Notes: generated by a model from the sequence alone, not told the origin. A stretch of 64,000 bases of DNA from an uncultured Prevotellaceae bacterium (GCA_900315095.1 OMXS01000003.1:62001-126000), one strand, 5' to 3'; counted from the stretch's first letter, positions 9,491 through 17,965 are shown. Translations and numbers: made by a program.

Positions 9491-10522
9491 TTAGAGATTT
9501 GTTATTTCTTTTGCCATTTGGTTCATTGCGAGGCATTTGTCACGCGTTATCAGCAGCCTCTCGTTGTGGTGCTCCCATGGTGCGAGGATGAGCAGTTTGC
9601 CCTGTGCGCATGCTTCAAAGAACTCTCCGCCGGGTCTTGTATAGGGTGTCAGTCCGTTCTCTTCGATAAAGATTAGCGGCAGACGGGCGTTCATGGCGGC
9701 TCTCATTACGGCTTTCTCGCCTTTTGAAATGGCTGGTGATACGAGTACAGCCCCTTTCTTTGCTTGTGAGAGAAAGTATTCCACGCGCTCGGTTATCTCT
9801 TCATCGCTGAGACATCTTGAGCATTGCACCTGTAATCTCACGGGGCGAGAGAGAAGAAACCTGTTGCCGAGTGCAGAGTAGGTGCGCCCTGCTATAGTCA
9901 TGCCGAAGCGCACATGGAAGAGGTCGGGGCTTTGGCGTTTCATCATCAGTCGGCGAGGGTTGTCAGCAAGATAGTCAATCCACCTCTGCAGTTCTCCTTT
10001 GCCAGAGAGTATGTGGTCGTTGTATCCAAGGCTCCATAGCATGCCGTGCTCCCTGTCGTCAAGGCTGCGGTCCCGTTTCTCCCCAGGTTTTCTTTGCAGC
10101 GACGGCGTCGCAGCATAGCCTAACTGGCGGTAGTGCTTGTTGGTGCTTGCCTTGAACCCCTTGATGATATGTCCCAGATGCTGCTGCATTTGCTCGTGTA
10201 CGAAGAGGATGCCATGCAGATGGTCGGGCATCATTTGCACGGCGATGCTCGAAACCTCGGGGTGGTGCTTGCTTACGTCAAGCCATTCGCGCTTCACAAC
10301 CTCTCCCAGTTCTGTGAGCACCACATGCGGAGCCTCCGGAGAGTCTTTCTCGGCATCTATTCTGCCTGCAAGGGTGCCGAACAAAGGGCGCCGTCCTTCC
10401 GTGGTGAGCGTCACGAGATATATGCTGCGCCCCTCATAGTCGTGCCCTACGCGTCTTCTTAGCATAGAAGGCTTCTTCTCTCCGGCATATTGCTTGTGCT
10501 TCTCGTATTCCTCTTTGTTCAT
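9491..10522 (-). CDS. REP-associated (Y1/IS200-like) transposase fused to a DprA/SLOG-like Rossmann domain
   Basis: 343 residues. Residues about 30-200 match the Y1-transposase fold of RAYT proteins: SIYLVTLTTEGRRPLFG, the HUH pair His101-Leu-His103 in MMPDHLHGILF, and LWSLGYNDHIL with Tyr167 as the likely nucleophile. The helix LQRWIDYLADNPRRL follows. Residues about 215-343 form a second domain with QVQCSR, KGAVLVSPAISKGEKAVMRAA, LPLIFIEENG and LLILAPW, like the Rossmann region of DprA/SLOG proteins. RAYTs cut and join short palindromic repeats (REPs) as single-stranded DNA. The extra domain is unusual and resembles the N-terminal part of the protein at 18239-19348. Its REP targets are unknown; short hairpins at 12358 and about 45.9 kb are candidates. 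Confidence 0.85.
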   Translation of the reverse strand: MNKEEYEKHKQYAGEKKPSMLRRRVGHDYEGRSIYLVTLTTEGRRPLFGTLAGRIDAEKDSPEAPHVVLTELGEVVKREWLDVSKHHPEVSSIAVQMMPDHLHGILFVHEQMQQHLGHIIKGFKASTNKHYRQLGYAATPSLQRKPGEKRDRSLDDREHGMLWSLGYNDHILSGKGELQRWIDYLADNPRRLMMKRQSPDLFHVRFGMTIAGRTYSALGNRFLLSRPVRLQVQCSRCLSDEEITERVEYFLSQAKKGAVLVSPAISKGEKAVMRAAMNARLPLIFIEENGLTPYTRPGGEFFEACAQGKLLILAPWEHHNERLLITRDKCLAMNQMAKEITNL

Positions 10523-10544
10523 TATATGTATGGCATTGCCATTG

Positions 10545-10552
10545 CAAAAATA
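10545..10552 (-). promoter_or_regulatory. Putative -7 element for the RAYT-like/trmO unit
   Basis: The minus strand reads TATTTTTG, matching TAnnTTTG, 23 bp before the start codon. No clear TTTG -33 box was seen. Confidence 0.4.
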
Positions 10553-10615
10553 AGGAAAATAATTGTAAAGGGTAATCTTTGCTCAAGAAAAATGTGTTTT
10601 GTGGAAATAAATTGC

Positions 10616-10623
10616 TATCTTTG
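10616..10623 (+). promoter_or_regulatory. Putative -7 element for rmuC
   Basis: TATCTTTG matches TAnnTTTG and lies 23 bp before the rmuC ATG. A purine-rich ACGGAG sits directly before the ATG. Confidence 0.5.
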
Positions 10624-10646
10624 CGCTGGTAAAACGAATTACGGAG

Positions 10647-12062
10647 ATGGAGATACTTTACATAATAATAGGACTTGTGGCAGGACTGCTGATAGGCATC
10701 TTCTACGGCAGGGGAAAGACGGGTGCCCTCGCCACCGAACTGAAGATGACTGCAGAGGAAAACTCGCGCCTGCATAAGGACTCGGAACAGACGGACGGCC
10801 TCAGGCAGAGGTTGATGTCGCTGACGGCAGAGCGCGACAGGCTGATAACCGAGGCAGACATGCTGCGCCAGCAGATGGACCAAGCAAAAGAGCAGATGCA
10901 GCAGATGACGCAGCAGTTCGAGGAACGCCACCGCGAGGCCATCGAAGGTCAGCAGGCACGTTTTGCCGAGGTGATAGATAAGGTGAAGGCCGAGATGAAG
11001 GCCGCCACCAACGACATGCTGAAGCAGCGCCAGCAGGAGTTTGCGGAGCAGAGCAACTCGAACATAGGACAGATAGTTGACCCGCTTCGCAAGACCATCG
11101 CCGACATGAAACAGGCGCTTAGCGAAAACACGATAAAGCAAGTCTCGATGAGCAGCGAGATGAAGACAAACATGGAGAACATGATGCGCCAGAGCGAGGA
11201 GGCTCGCCGCAGCACCGAGGAACTGACACGTGCCTTCCGCCATGAGACAAAGGTGCAGGGCGACTGGGGCGAGGCGGTGCTCGACGAACTGCTTGAGTCG
11301 CAAGGGCTGCGATGCGGAATACACTACGAGACGCAAGCCACCATCCGCGACGCCAAGGGAAACGTGATACATCCCGAGGACGGAGCGAGCCTGAGACCTG
11401 ACATCATAGTGCATCTCGACAAGAACCGCGAACTGATAATAGACTCTAAGGTGTCGCTGTCAAGTTTCATCGACTATGTGAACGCCGAAAACTCTGATGA
11501 AAGGCAGCGGTTCCTGAAGGCGCATATCGACAGCATCTGGCGGCATGTGAAGGAACTCTCAGACAAAGACTACTCGTCATACATCCAGCCACCGAAGGTG
11601 AAGATGGACTATGTCATAATGTTCATGCCGCACACAGGAGCGCTGTGGACGGCACTTAACGCGCAGCCCGACCTCTGGCGCAAGGCAATGGAGAAGAATG
11701 TCTTTATAGCCGACGAGCAAACGCTTTTTGCCGCACTTCGCATCATAAACCTCACATGGACGCAGATAGTGCAGGCAGAGAACCACGAGAAGGTGTACCG
11801 CTTGGCAGAGGAAATGCTCGACCGCGTGGGCAAGTTCGTGAAGAGTTATGAGGAAATGGGCAAGCAGATAGAGAGACTGCAAAAGGCATACGAGGACGGA
11901 GGAAAGAAACTGGCGCCCAGCGGACAGAGCATCATCACAACATCAATGAAACTGATGAAACTGGGAGCGAAGCAGAATGCCAAGAATCCGGTAATCGACA
12001 GCGAGGACGTGGAAACGGTTGGCAGTCTGCCCTCAGATGAAGAAAACGACGACGAAACATAA
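10647..12062 (+). CDS. rmuC: DNA recombination protein RmuC
   Basis: 471 residues. An N-terminal membrane anchor (MEILYIIIGLVAGLLIGI) is followed by a long coiled coil rich in Glu, Gln and Arg (about 25-190). The RmuC domain (about 200-410) then shows QGDWGEAVLDELLESQGL, RPDIIVHLDKNRELIIDSKVS and YVIMFMPHTGALWTAL. The family limits DNA inversions and rearrangements at inverted repeats in E. coli and has a nuclease-like core. That is notable here because the window is rich in inverted repeats, although rmuC is a widespread housekeeping gene. The large open frame on the opposite strand is a shadow. Confidence 0.93.
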   Translation: MEILYIIIGLVAGLLIGIFYGRGKTGALATELKMTAEENSRLHKDSEQTDGLRQRLMSLTAERDRLITEADMLRQQMDQAKEQMQQMTQQFEERHREAIEGQQARFAEVIDKVKAEMKAATNDMLKQRQQEFAEQSNSNIGQIVDPLRKTIADMKQALSENTIKQVSMSSEMKTNMENMMRQSEEARRSTEELTRAFRHETKVQGDWGEAVLDELLESQGLRCGIHYETQATIRDAKGNVIHPEDGASLRPDIIVHLDKNRELIIDSKVSLSSFIDYVNAENSDERQRFLKAHIDSIWRHVKELSDKDYSSYIQPPKVKMDYVIMFMPHTGALWTALNAQPDLWRKAMEKNVFIADEQTLFAALRIINLTWTQIVQAENHEKVYRLAEEMLDRVGKFVKSYEEMGKQIERLQKAYEDGGKKLAPSGQSIITTSMKLMKLGAKQNAKNPVIDSEDVETVGSLPSDEENDDET

Positions 12063-12075
12063 ACATCAAGACAAT

Positions 12076-12342
12076 ATGAAACAATCGACCTACGAAACAA
12101 CGGGAACATGCAGCAAGATTATCAACTTCGAGCTAGATGACGAACAGCGCGTGCACAACGTGGAGTTCATCGGCGGCTGCCCTGGAAATACCATCGGAGT
12201 GAGCCGTCTGGTGGAAGGAAAGAAGGCGCAGGAGGTTATCGACATGCTGCAAGGCGTGCGTTGCGGATATAAGAGCACCAGTTGTCCCGACCAGCTGGCT
12301 ACAGCACTTGCTAAAGCACTAAGCGAGCAGACAGCAGGCTGA
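12076..12342 (+). CDS. TSCPD domain protein (TIGR03905-like)
   Basis: 88 residues from the ATG at 12076, just after rmuC. Cysteines occur in TGTCSK, GGCPGN, GVRCGY and STSCPDQLA, the last being the TSCPD motif also found near the C-terminus of some ribonucleotide reductases. The small stand-alone family has no proven function; the four conserved cysteines suggest metal binding. The longer frame starting at 12019 would overlap the rmuC 3' end and is less likely. Co-transcription with rmuC is probable, with a 13-bp gap. Confidence 0.8.
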   Translation: MKQSTYETTGTCSKIINFELDDEQRVHNVEFIGGCPGNTIGVSRLVEGKKAQEVIDMLQGVRCGYKSTSCPDQLATALAKALSEQTAG

Positions 12343-12357
12343 GGCATATCTAGTATG

Positions 12358-12374
12358 CTGCGTTGCCAACGCAG
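12358..12374. repeat. REP-like hairpin, copy 1
   Basis: CTGCGTTGCCAACGCAG is an 8-bp stem with one unpaired base. It is nearly the same as the two copies near 45.9 and 46.0 kb (CTGCGATGCCATCGCAG), with a paired T/A to A/T change on both arms and the same TATG flank on the left. Confidence 0.65.
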
Positions 12375-12396
12375 ACTCTCTCCCTCTCTCATAATA

Positions 12397-12690
12397 ATGG
12401 CTTGGAAACTGAAATACCGCTGCACAAGTTGCGGTTACGAAGCAGAAACCTATGAGGGCAAAGGACTCTTCGGGCAGCATATTACTGCCGTCAGTTGCCC
12501 CGACTGTCACTCCATTCAGAACATCGTTGTGGGTGGGGTGATAGGCGATGTGGCGCCGTCGTTCCGCAGCGAGGTGGGGCGGTTGTGCCTGCATTGTGGC
12601 AGCGAGCGCATCAAGGTGTGGAACCACACCACCTGCCCGCGCTGTGGCGGCAAGATGCAAGAAGACGAGGAAAAGGAGTTTTGGACGTGA
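12397..12690 (+). CDS. Small zinc-ribbon-like protein
   Basis: 97 residues from the ATG at 12397 (MAWKLKYRC). Four CxxC pairs are visible: CTSC, CPDC, CLHC and CPRC, arranged as two probable zinc ribbons (residues about 9-40 and 66-85). The tail is acidic (QEDEEKEFWT). No catalytic motif was seen, so a nucleic-acid or protein-binding role is only a guess. The frame extends upstream to 12355, but that part reads through the REP-like hairpin and is unlikely to be translated. It follows the TSCPD gene on the same strand. Confidence 0.75.
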   Translation: MAWKLKYRCTSCGYEAETYEGKGLFGQHITAVSCPDCHSIQNIVVGGVIGDVAPSFRSEVGRLCLHCGSERIKVWNHTTCPRCGGKMQEDEEKEFWT

Positions 12691-12698
12691 TTTTATAA

Positions 12699-12855
12699 TG
12701 TAGAATGGGAAATGTAGAATGTAGAATGGGAAATGTAGAATGTAGAATGGAAAATGTAGAATTATGATTACATTTCAAGAACTGGCTCCAAGGCATGGTT
12801 CATAGTTCTAATCATAATTCTACATTTTCCATTTTCCATTCTACATTCTTCATTT
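12699..12855. repeat. Inverted array of AATGTAGAATGG-type tandem units between convergent genes
   Basis: The left arm (about 12699-12771) repeats AATGTAGAATGGGA-like units and ends TAGAATTATGATTA. The right arm (about 12811-12855) is the inverted form (TAATCATAATTCTACATTTTCC...). About 40 bp of unrelated sequence lie between. It sits between the convergent stops at 12690 and 12856 and could work as a bidirectional terminator. Confidence 0.75.
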
Positions 12856-14379
12856 TTAAGAGTAGCATTTCCATATATCGTCAACAACCGACTTTGGCAT
12901 CGGCTTGCTGAGAAGGCTGGCGATGAACACAACCACAAAACCGCCAACCATAGCGATGGCACCGCAGTTGATAGGTGATACGGGGTTGCCGGCAAGCATA
13001 TTGGCAACGGTGATTCCTACGCCCCACACAAAGCATGCCCACACGCTGAAGGTGGTGACGCGCTTCCAGTAAAGACCGAGCATGAAAGGTGCGAGGAACG
13101 CTCCTGCCAATGCTCCCCACGAGATGCCCATCAGCTGGGCGATGAACGTCGGGGGATTGAGCGCTATCATCAGCGAAATGACTATGAAGAACACTATTAG
13201 CACGCGCATCACAACAACCTTGCGGCGCTCCACACGCTCGGCTACCTCGTCGTCAATCTCGCCACCTTTCACCTCACCTTCCTCCGATTTCTTGTCACGG
13301 TAGATGAGGTCTAGTGTCATCGTGCTGCTCGATGTGAGCACCAGCGACGCAAGCGTTGACATAGATGCCGAGAGAACAAGCAACACCACAAGGGCTATGA
13401 GTATGTCGGGAAGTGTCTGAAGCATGCCTGGAACCACAGCGTCGAAGTCAAGACGGCCATTGGGAAGGGTAGGGGGTGTGCCGAACAAACGGCCGAAACC
13501 GCCAAGGAAGTAGCAACCGCCTGCCACCACAAGGGCGAAGATGGTTGAGATGATGGTGCCGCGACGTATGGCACTCTCGTCGGTGATGCTGTAGAACTTG
13601 CCCACCATCTGAGGCAGTCCCCATGTTCCGAGTGACGTGAGGATAACCACGCCCAGCAGATTCCATGGGTCGGGACCTAAGATGTCGGCAAAGGAGCCGT
13701 TCTGTGCAGGGTTGTTGTCGGCAGGCAGCGACGCCATCTGGTGGAACGCCTCCACAAGACCGCCCTTCTGTGCCAGCACGGCAGCAATGATAGTAACTAT
13801 GCCAAAGAGCATGATGACGCCCTGGATGAAGTCGTTCATCGCCGTAGCCTTATATCCTCCGAGAATGACATATACCGCTGTGAGTATCGCCATGATGATG
13901 ACACAATACTCATAAGGAATGCCGAAGCCCATCTCGAAGAGTGATGAGATGCCTTTATAGACGCCTGCGGTGTAAGGGATGAGGAACACAAAGGCGATGA
14001 TAGAGGCTGCCACGCGCAGTCCCTGAGAACTGAAACGGGTGCCGAAGAAGTCGGGCATGGTGCGGCTCTGTATGTGCTGTGTCATCATCTTCGTGCGTTT
14101 GCCCAGCACCAGCCAAGCCAAGAGCGAGCCGATGACAGCGTTGCCCACACCTATCCAGGTGCTTGACATACCGTATTTCCAGCCGAACTGTCCGGCATAA
14201 CCAACGAAGACCACGGCCGAGAAATAACTTGTGCCGTAAGCAAAGGCGGTGAGCCACGGACCAACAGAACGTCCTCCAAGAACAAAACCATCAACACTCG
14301 ATGCCTGCTTGCGTGAATACAGTCCCACGCCAACCATCACGGCAAGGAAAACTATAGTAAGAAAAATCTTTATAAACAT
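12856..14379 (-). CDS. Sodium:solute symporter (SSS/SLC5 family)
   Basis: 507 residues with about 13 hydrophobic segments. Family features are the N-terminal VGLYSRKQASSVDGFVLGGRS, TAFAYGTSYFSAVVFVGYAG, and VYVILGGYKATAMNDFIQG in the middle, plus a hydrophilic loop (about 355-385) before the last helices. The substrate cannot be read from sequence; family members carry sugars, amino acids, nucleosides or carboxylates. The gene lies 30 bp downstream of the porin-like gene on the same strand, so the two probably form an outer-membrane/inner-membrane uptake pair. The 3' end runs into the inverted repeat array. Confidence 0.88.
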   Translation of the reverse strand: MFIKIFLTIVFLAVMVGVGLYSRKQASSVDGFVLGGRSVGPWLTAFAYGTSYFSAVVFVGYAGQFGWKYGMSSTWIGVGNAVIGSLLAWLVLGKRTKMMTQHIQSRTMPDFFGTRFSSQGLRVAASIIAFVFLIPYTAGVYKGISSLFEMGFGIPYEYCVIIMAILTAVYVILGGYKATAMNDFIQGVIMLFGIVTIIAAVLAQKGGLVEAFHQMASLPADNNPAQNGSFADILGPDPWNLLGVVILTSLGTWGLPQMVGKFYSITDESAIRRGTIISTIFALVVAGGCYFLGGFGRLFGTPPTLPNGRLDFDAVVPGMLQTLPDILIALVVLLVLSASMSTLASLVLTSSSTMTLDLIYRDKKSEEGEVKGGEIDDEVAERVERRKVVVMRVLIVFFIVISLMIALNPPTFIAQLMGISWGALAGAFLAPFMLGLYWKRVTTFSVWACFVWGVGITVANMLAGNPVSPINCGAIAMVGGFVVVFIASLLSKPMPKSVVDDIWKCYS

Positions 14380-14409
14380 AATTAATTATCCATTATCAAT
14401 TATCCATTA

Positions 14410-15489
14410 TTAGAACGCTACTTGCAACTGTGCCTGCAACGTGCTGTAATGCTCCTGTCCCATGTTCACAGGGTTTGCAAGGGTGTATTGCACCTGAGCA
14501 CGGCATGTGCGGTAGAACCAATGTTGCACGCCTACTGTAACATTAGTCTGTTGCATCTTGGCATCGGTGTTGTAATTGAAATAATCCACAGACCCCACTA
14601 CGTCGAGAATCTTGCACACCGGCACACTTCCTGTGATGTAGGCACCCCAGCTGTTCACGTCGCCGTCTCTGCCGCCAAGCACTTCGCCGTGCACGCTGGC
14701 AGCGCGGTTCTTCCAGTAGTCAACGCCAGCCACATGGCTCTTCCACTCCGCTCCTGCCGACCAGCGGTTGCGCTTGTAGTCTTCGCCAACAGCAATAGCG
14801 GGATTGTATTTCGACACGGCTATGGCATGTCCTGTGCCCAGCTGACCGCTTGCCACGATGCGCCAGTTCTCAACAGGACGGAAATCGAGCCTCAGGATAA
14901 CGTCCTTCTGGTTGTTCTTGTCCTTGACATTAATGCCCTGGCCTTGCATCACAGCCAACTCATAGTATAAATGATTGGCGAAGAGGTTGCCGTAGAGCAT
15001 CAGGCCAAGGTCGCGGCCATATTGCACACCGAAAAGGGGGTCGGAGCCGCAGCCCGACAGATAGGTAACACCTTGTGAGTAAACATCGATGAGTTCCATC
15101 TTCGTTGGAGATAGCGGGTTCTCCAAAGTATAGGAATTTTTAAATTGTCCGAAACGCACCGTTAGCGCATTGTTGTTGGTTATGCGGAAATCGGTGTAGA
15201 ACTCCTGTACCACACTCGAGAAATCGTGCATGAAAAGGAACGACCAGCGGTCGGTGATGCGTGCCTTCGCCCAGAACAGCGTACGCTTCAGGTCCACGGT
15301 GTTGGTGCTTTTCCCGTCTTGTCTTTTCCAGGTGTATCCCGCCTGTCCGTAGCCGTGTAGTTCGATGCGTTCCTTGAGGTTTGCCACCCAGTCGGGCACC
15401 TCGATAGTTTTCTTCTTGCCTTGCTCTTGTGCCGCGACAGTCAGCGACATAAAAGCGACGGCTGTCAAAAGGATTGCTTTCTTTTTCAT
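14410..15489 (-). CDS. Outer-membrane porin-like beta-barrel protein
   Basis: 359 residues from the ATG at 15489, which opens a clean signal peptide (MKKKAILLTAVAFMSLTVAAQ). The in-frame upstream ATG at 15546 would bury it. The rest is a series of alternating beta strands, with GYGQAGYTWKRQ, LKRTLFWAKARITDRWSFLF and RFGQFKNSYTLENPLSP, resembling phosphate-selective/OprO-P porins of Bacteroidota. It ends in the aromatic-rich VQHWFYRTCRAQVQYTL and LQAQLQVAF, as expected for a barrel. It is the first gene of a probable operon with the symporter. Confidence 0.78.
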   Translation of the reverse strand: MKKKAILLTAVAFMSLTVAAQEQGKKKTIEVPDWVANLKERIELHGYGQAGYTWKRQDGKSTNTVDLKRTLFWAKARITDRWSFLFMHDFSSVVQEFYTDFRITNNNALTVRFGQFKNSYTLENPLSPTKMELIDVYSQGVTYLSGCGSDPLFGVQYGRDLGLMLYGNLFANHLYYELAVMQGQGINVKDKNNQKDVILRLDFRPVENWRIVASGQLGTGHAIAVSKYNPAIAVGEDYKRNRWSAGAEWKSHVAGVDYWKNRAASVHGEVLGGRDGDVNSWGAYITGSVPVCKILDVVGSVDYFNYNTDAKMQQTNVTVGVQHWFYRTCRAQVQYTLANPVNMGQEHYSTLQAQLQVAF

Positions 15490-15523
15490 TACCTGTTGCT
15501 TTTTGTTGAGAAAATTATCGGCG

Positions 15524-15555
15524 CGAAGGTACATAATAAATTCCAAAGTAACAAA
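15524..15555 (-). promoter_or_regulatory. Promoter of the porin-symporter operon
   Basis: The minus strand has TTTG at 15555-15552, a 20-bp spacer and TACCTTCG at 15531-15524, one mismatch from TAnnTTTG, 35 bp before the ATG. Confidence 0.55.
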
Positions 15556-15725
15556 AAAGTTATGAATTAATTTTCACTTTGCATATATATCTTGCAAATT
15601 TATAACAAAATGACATATATTGAGCCGTTTTTGGTTATTCTTATCTTTTGCAGATGCCACGCAACAGCGTTTTTATTAATAATACCTTAAATAATCTCCC
15701 GTCAAAACAAAAAAAACACTTTTTA

Positions 15726-15757
15726 TTTGGAGATTAGAAATAAATCACGTACCTTTG
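15726..15757 (+). promoter_or_regulatory. Promoter of tRNA-His
   Basis: TTTG at 15726-15729, a 20-bp spacer and TACCTTTG at 15750-15757 match the Bacteroidota consensus about 30 bp before the tRNA. Confidence 0.7.
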
Positions 15758-15787
15758 CACCCGCTTTCAATAAGCAACCAATAACAC

Positions 15788-15862
15788 GGTGCCCGTAGTT
15801 CAGTTGGTTAGAGCGTCAGATTGTGGTTCTGAATGTCGTGGGTTCGAGTCCCACCGGGCACC
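15788..15862 (+). tRNA. tRNA-His (GTG)
   Basis: The cloverleaf folds fully: acceptor GTGCCCG with CGGGCAC, D arm GTTC/GAGC, anticodon arm TCAGA-TTGTGGT-TCTGA with anticodon GTG, and T arm GTGGG-TTCGAGT-CCCAC. An extra G at 15788 can pair with C73, the histidine identity element. CCA follows in the DNA (15863-15865). Confidence 0.97.
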
Positions 15863-15868
15863 CCAAAG

Positions 15869-15899
15869 AGACATCGCCGAAAGGCAATGTCTTTTTTTT
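15869..15899 (+). terminator. Terminator of tRNA-His
   Basis: AGACATCGCC-GAAA-GGCAATGTCT forms a 10-bp stem with one mismatch, followed by eight Ts. Confidence 0.85.
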
Positions 15900-15903
15900 G
15901 AGA

Positions 15904-15920
15904 AGTCCCACCGGGCACCC
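15904..15920 (+). repeat. Duplicated 3' end of tRNA-His (att-like)
   Basis: AGTCCCACCGGGCACCC repeats exactly the last 17 bp of the tRNA region at 15847-15863, 57 bp away and just after the terminator. Such copies are typical scars of integrase-mediated insertion at tRNA genes. No integrase lies nearby. Confidence 0.65.
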
Positions 15921-15930
15921 TAACAGTAAA

Positions 15931-15967
15931 CGTCGGAGATTCCAAGCAAACAATGGAGTCTCCGACG
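15931..15967. terminator. Strong hairpin, possible terminator of the lipoprotein gene
   Basis: CGTCGGAGATTCC pairs with GGAGTCTCCGACG (13 bp, one G-T pair) around an 11-nt loop. It lies just past the minus-strand stop at 16015, but no good T-tract follows. Confidence 0.5.
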
Positions 15968-16014
15968 CTTTGATGTATAGGACATCGTTCATCCTAGCCC
16001 TTTCGGTCAATTCA

Positions 16015-16497
16015 TTACCTTTTATTGCGGTTCAGCAATTCCTGCTTGTCAACTACGACCCAAATGGTATCAACCACATGACCTTGTTTCAATCCTGCTT
16101 GTTTAAGAGGATTGGCGAAGTCTCGGTCTAATACTTCAACACCATCAATGAAGTAATCTGACTCGCCGCGGTTTTGGAAGACATTCTTCAATCCCCAGAC
16201 CTCATGGTACTTCAGTTTCACCTTCCAACCCTCCACCTGTGCCTGATAGAGCAATTGAACTAGTGAATCCTGATCGGTTCTGTCATTATCAAATGAGAAA
16301 TAGAAAGGTGCGCCACTAGTGTTCATACCTGTCTGAGTTAAGTTTAGACTGCCTTCCCATGAGTCCCAAAACACTCCTTTCTTAGTGAATTCTATAAGAT
16401 TTCCTACTTTTTCTCCTACGGAATAGTTTTCCTTACAACTCTGCAACATGACAGATGCCGTAAAAGCTAATAACAACCATAAAATGTTTCTTCTCAT
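16015..16497 (-). CDS. Lipoprotein of unknown function (Bacteroidales family)
   Basis: 160 residues. The signal peptide MRRNILWLLLAFTASVMLQ is followed by the lipobox Cys in LQSCKENYS, so the mature protein should be lipid-anchored. The segment SVGEKVGNLIEFTKKGVFWDSWEGSLNL resembles a small lipoprotein family common in Bacteroides and Prevotella, sometimes mislabelled 6-phosphogluconate dehydrogenase. No enzymatic motif is visible. It is a single gene between tRNA-His and the metallo-hydrolase gene. Confidence 0.75.
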   Translation of the reverse strand: MRRNILWLLLAFTASVMLQSCKENYSVGEKVGNLIEFTKKGVFWDSWEGSLNLTQTGMNTSGAPFYFSFDNDRTDQDSLVQLLYQAQVEGWKVKLKYHEVWGLKNVFQNRGESDYFIDGVEVLDRDFANPLKQAGLKQGHVVDTIWVVVDKQELLNRNKR

Positions 16498-16594
16498 ATT
16501 TTATATTTTAAGTGTGACATTGATTTTCAATATTTTGATGCAAAGACAACACACCCTAGCAAAGAACCGCCGGTTTGAGCAGTCCCCGTTAACA

Positions 16595-17383
16595 TCATCT
16601 TGTTGTTCCACAGGAAAAAGCATGTATCTGGTCAGCCATCACACGTTGAAGGGTTGTGAAAACCGTGTCACCTGTACAATGGCTGGTATAGAATCGTGTA
16701 TGAGGATGCGCCGCTGTCAGCCTTTGCGCAAGAGAGACTAGTTCATCTTCCGACTCGTGGCCGTCGAGCAGATGGAATCCGCCCACTACAGAATGAACAG
16801 GCAAGGGACAGGCGGATAGGATGTTCTCCAGTCCGCTATGAGCGCAGCCGGTGAACAGCAGCCCGTCTGTATAAAGTGCGAGTTCATGGCGGAAATCGTC
16901 ATTAACGTATTGCCCTTCTGCGTTCTGAACGAAAAGGTGCTGGTTCCCTTTAGGCATAGGGTGAACATGAGGGATGTGTGCGATGATATGCACGTCGTCA
17001 TCTATCTTGCAACTCTTGCCGACAAGCATAAGTCTTTCTTCGGGAATCTCAGGCCATTCGGTAGTGATGCTATGCAGGTATTTCCGCTTAGAAAAGAATT
17101 TTCCCTTCATGGCATCAGGAGAAACAATCACTTTTGCCGTCTTGTTGATTTCCATGAAATAAGACAAGCCTCCAGCGTGGTCACTATGCCCATGAGAGAC
17201 GAACACATAGTCGACGGTACTGATGTCAAGGCTTAGCCGTTCTGCGTTGCGGATAAACATGTCGCTGGCTCCCGTGTCGAGCAATATACGGTGGCGCTCT
17301 GTCTCCAAAAGGATAGAAAGGCCATGCTCTGTTTCCATAGCAGGGTCATTCGTGCGATTATCAGCAAGTACTGTCCATCTCAT
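16595..17383 (-). CDS. MBL-fold metallo-hydrolase (DHPS-like/MJ0301 type)
   Basis: 262 residues. The metal-binding motif is SHGHSDHAGG (HxHxDH, residues about 63-70), with later ligands likely in FTGCAHSGLENI and the C-terminal YTSHCTGD. The order and the CAH motif fit the subfamily annotated 7,8-dihydropterin-6-methyl-4-(beta-D-ribofuranosyl)aminobenzene-5'-phosphate synthase-like. The true substrate is unknown. The start MRWTVLADNRT fits this family, which has no signal peptide, so it is cytoplasmic. It appears monocistronic. Confidence 0.85.
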   Translation of the reverse strand: MRWTVLADNRTNDPAMETEHGLSILLETERHRILLDTGASDMFIRNAERLSLDISTVDYVFVSHGHSDHAGGLSYFMEINKTAKVIVSPDAMKGKFFSKRKYLHSITTEWPEIPEERLMLVGKSCKIDDDVHIIAHIPHVHPMPKGNQHLFVQNAEGQYVNDDFRHELALYTDGLLFTGCAHSGLENILSACPLPVHSVVGGFHLLDGHESEDELVSLAQRLTAAHPHTRFYTSHCTGDTVFTTLQRVMADQIHAFSCGTTR

Positions 17384-17411
17384 AACCTATTTTTATTATA
17401 AGTTCTGGGTG

Positions 17412-17419
17412 CAAAGATA
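17412..17419 (-). promoter_or_regulatory. -7 element of the MBL-fold gene
   Basis: The minus strand reads TATCTTTG about 30 bp before the ATG at 17383. No clear -33 TTTG was seen. Confidence 0.5.
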
Positions 17420-17691
17420 CTCATTTTGAATGAATCTTGATATTATTTCGTTATGTAATGTGCCGTTTGACTGCAAATACCCTTCCATAATGATTTAGGT
17501 GCGTTGTTTTCCGAATCCCCCATTTTCTTATAAGTAGAGAAAAACATCGGAAAATGCAGTTCCTGCATCCTTTTTGATGCCTTTGAGGGAAGAATTTTGA
17601 TGTCTTTTGAGAAAATAAAACCATGCTGCTGACGGTATGATATGTCATATTTGTTTGATAATCAGCCTTTTAGAGGATATTGTCTATGCAG

Positions 17692-17852
17692 GTGTTTCAG
17701 CGTTTCAGCGTTTCAGTAGGGGGTATGCAATGTTTCAATACCATTATTATAATATATAATATATAATATATTGATTATTAGATAGTTATCTATATTATAG
17801 ATGAAACTGACACCCCCTCTTTACTACTGAAACGCTGAAACGTTGAAACGCT
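17692..17852. repeat. Element B: inverted arms of 8-bp CGTTTCAG repeats around an AT-rich core
   Basis: The left arm (17692-17719) is three GTTTCAG-containing units ending in TAG. The right arm (17824-17852) is its reverse complement with a single difference in one unit. Each arm is followed inward by a run of five Gs (on the arm strand), and the centre (about 17743-17800) is AT-only sequence with short palindromes. The remaining sequence from 17420 to 17691 shows no convincing gene. Confidence 0.9.
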
Positions 17853-17965
17853 CGGATACTTATTCTTCCTCTACAGGTATCTTCTTGCACTCTCACAAGG
17901 TACAAGTGACGATGCCAGAAGGCATCTATGGTGTTGCCACTTACAAGAGTTAAGACTGCATTATG

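Noticed and set aside
10434-11414. 326-residue minus-strand open frame
   Set aside because: It lies antisense to rmuC, whose RmuC domain and coiled coil are clear; its His/Leu-rich composition is that of a shadow frame.
15816-16131. Frames containing the tRNA-His sequence
   Set aside because: They overlap the tRNA and its duplicated end; no coding signature.
17451-17648. 65-residue minus-strand frame
   Set aside because: No start context, domain or neighbour support; left as intergenic.
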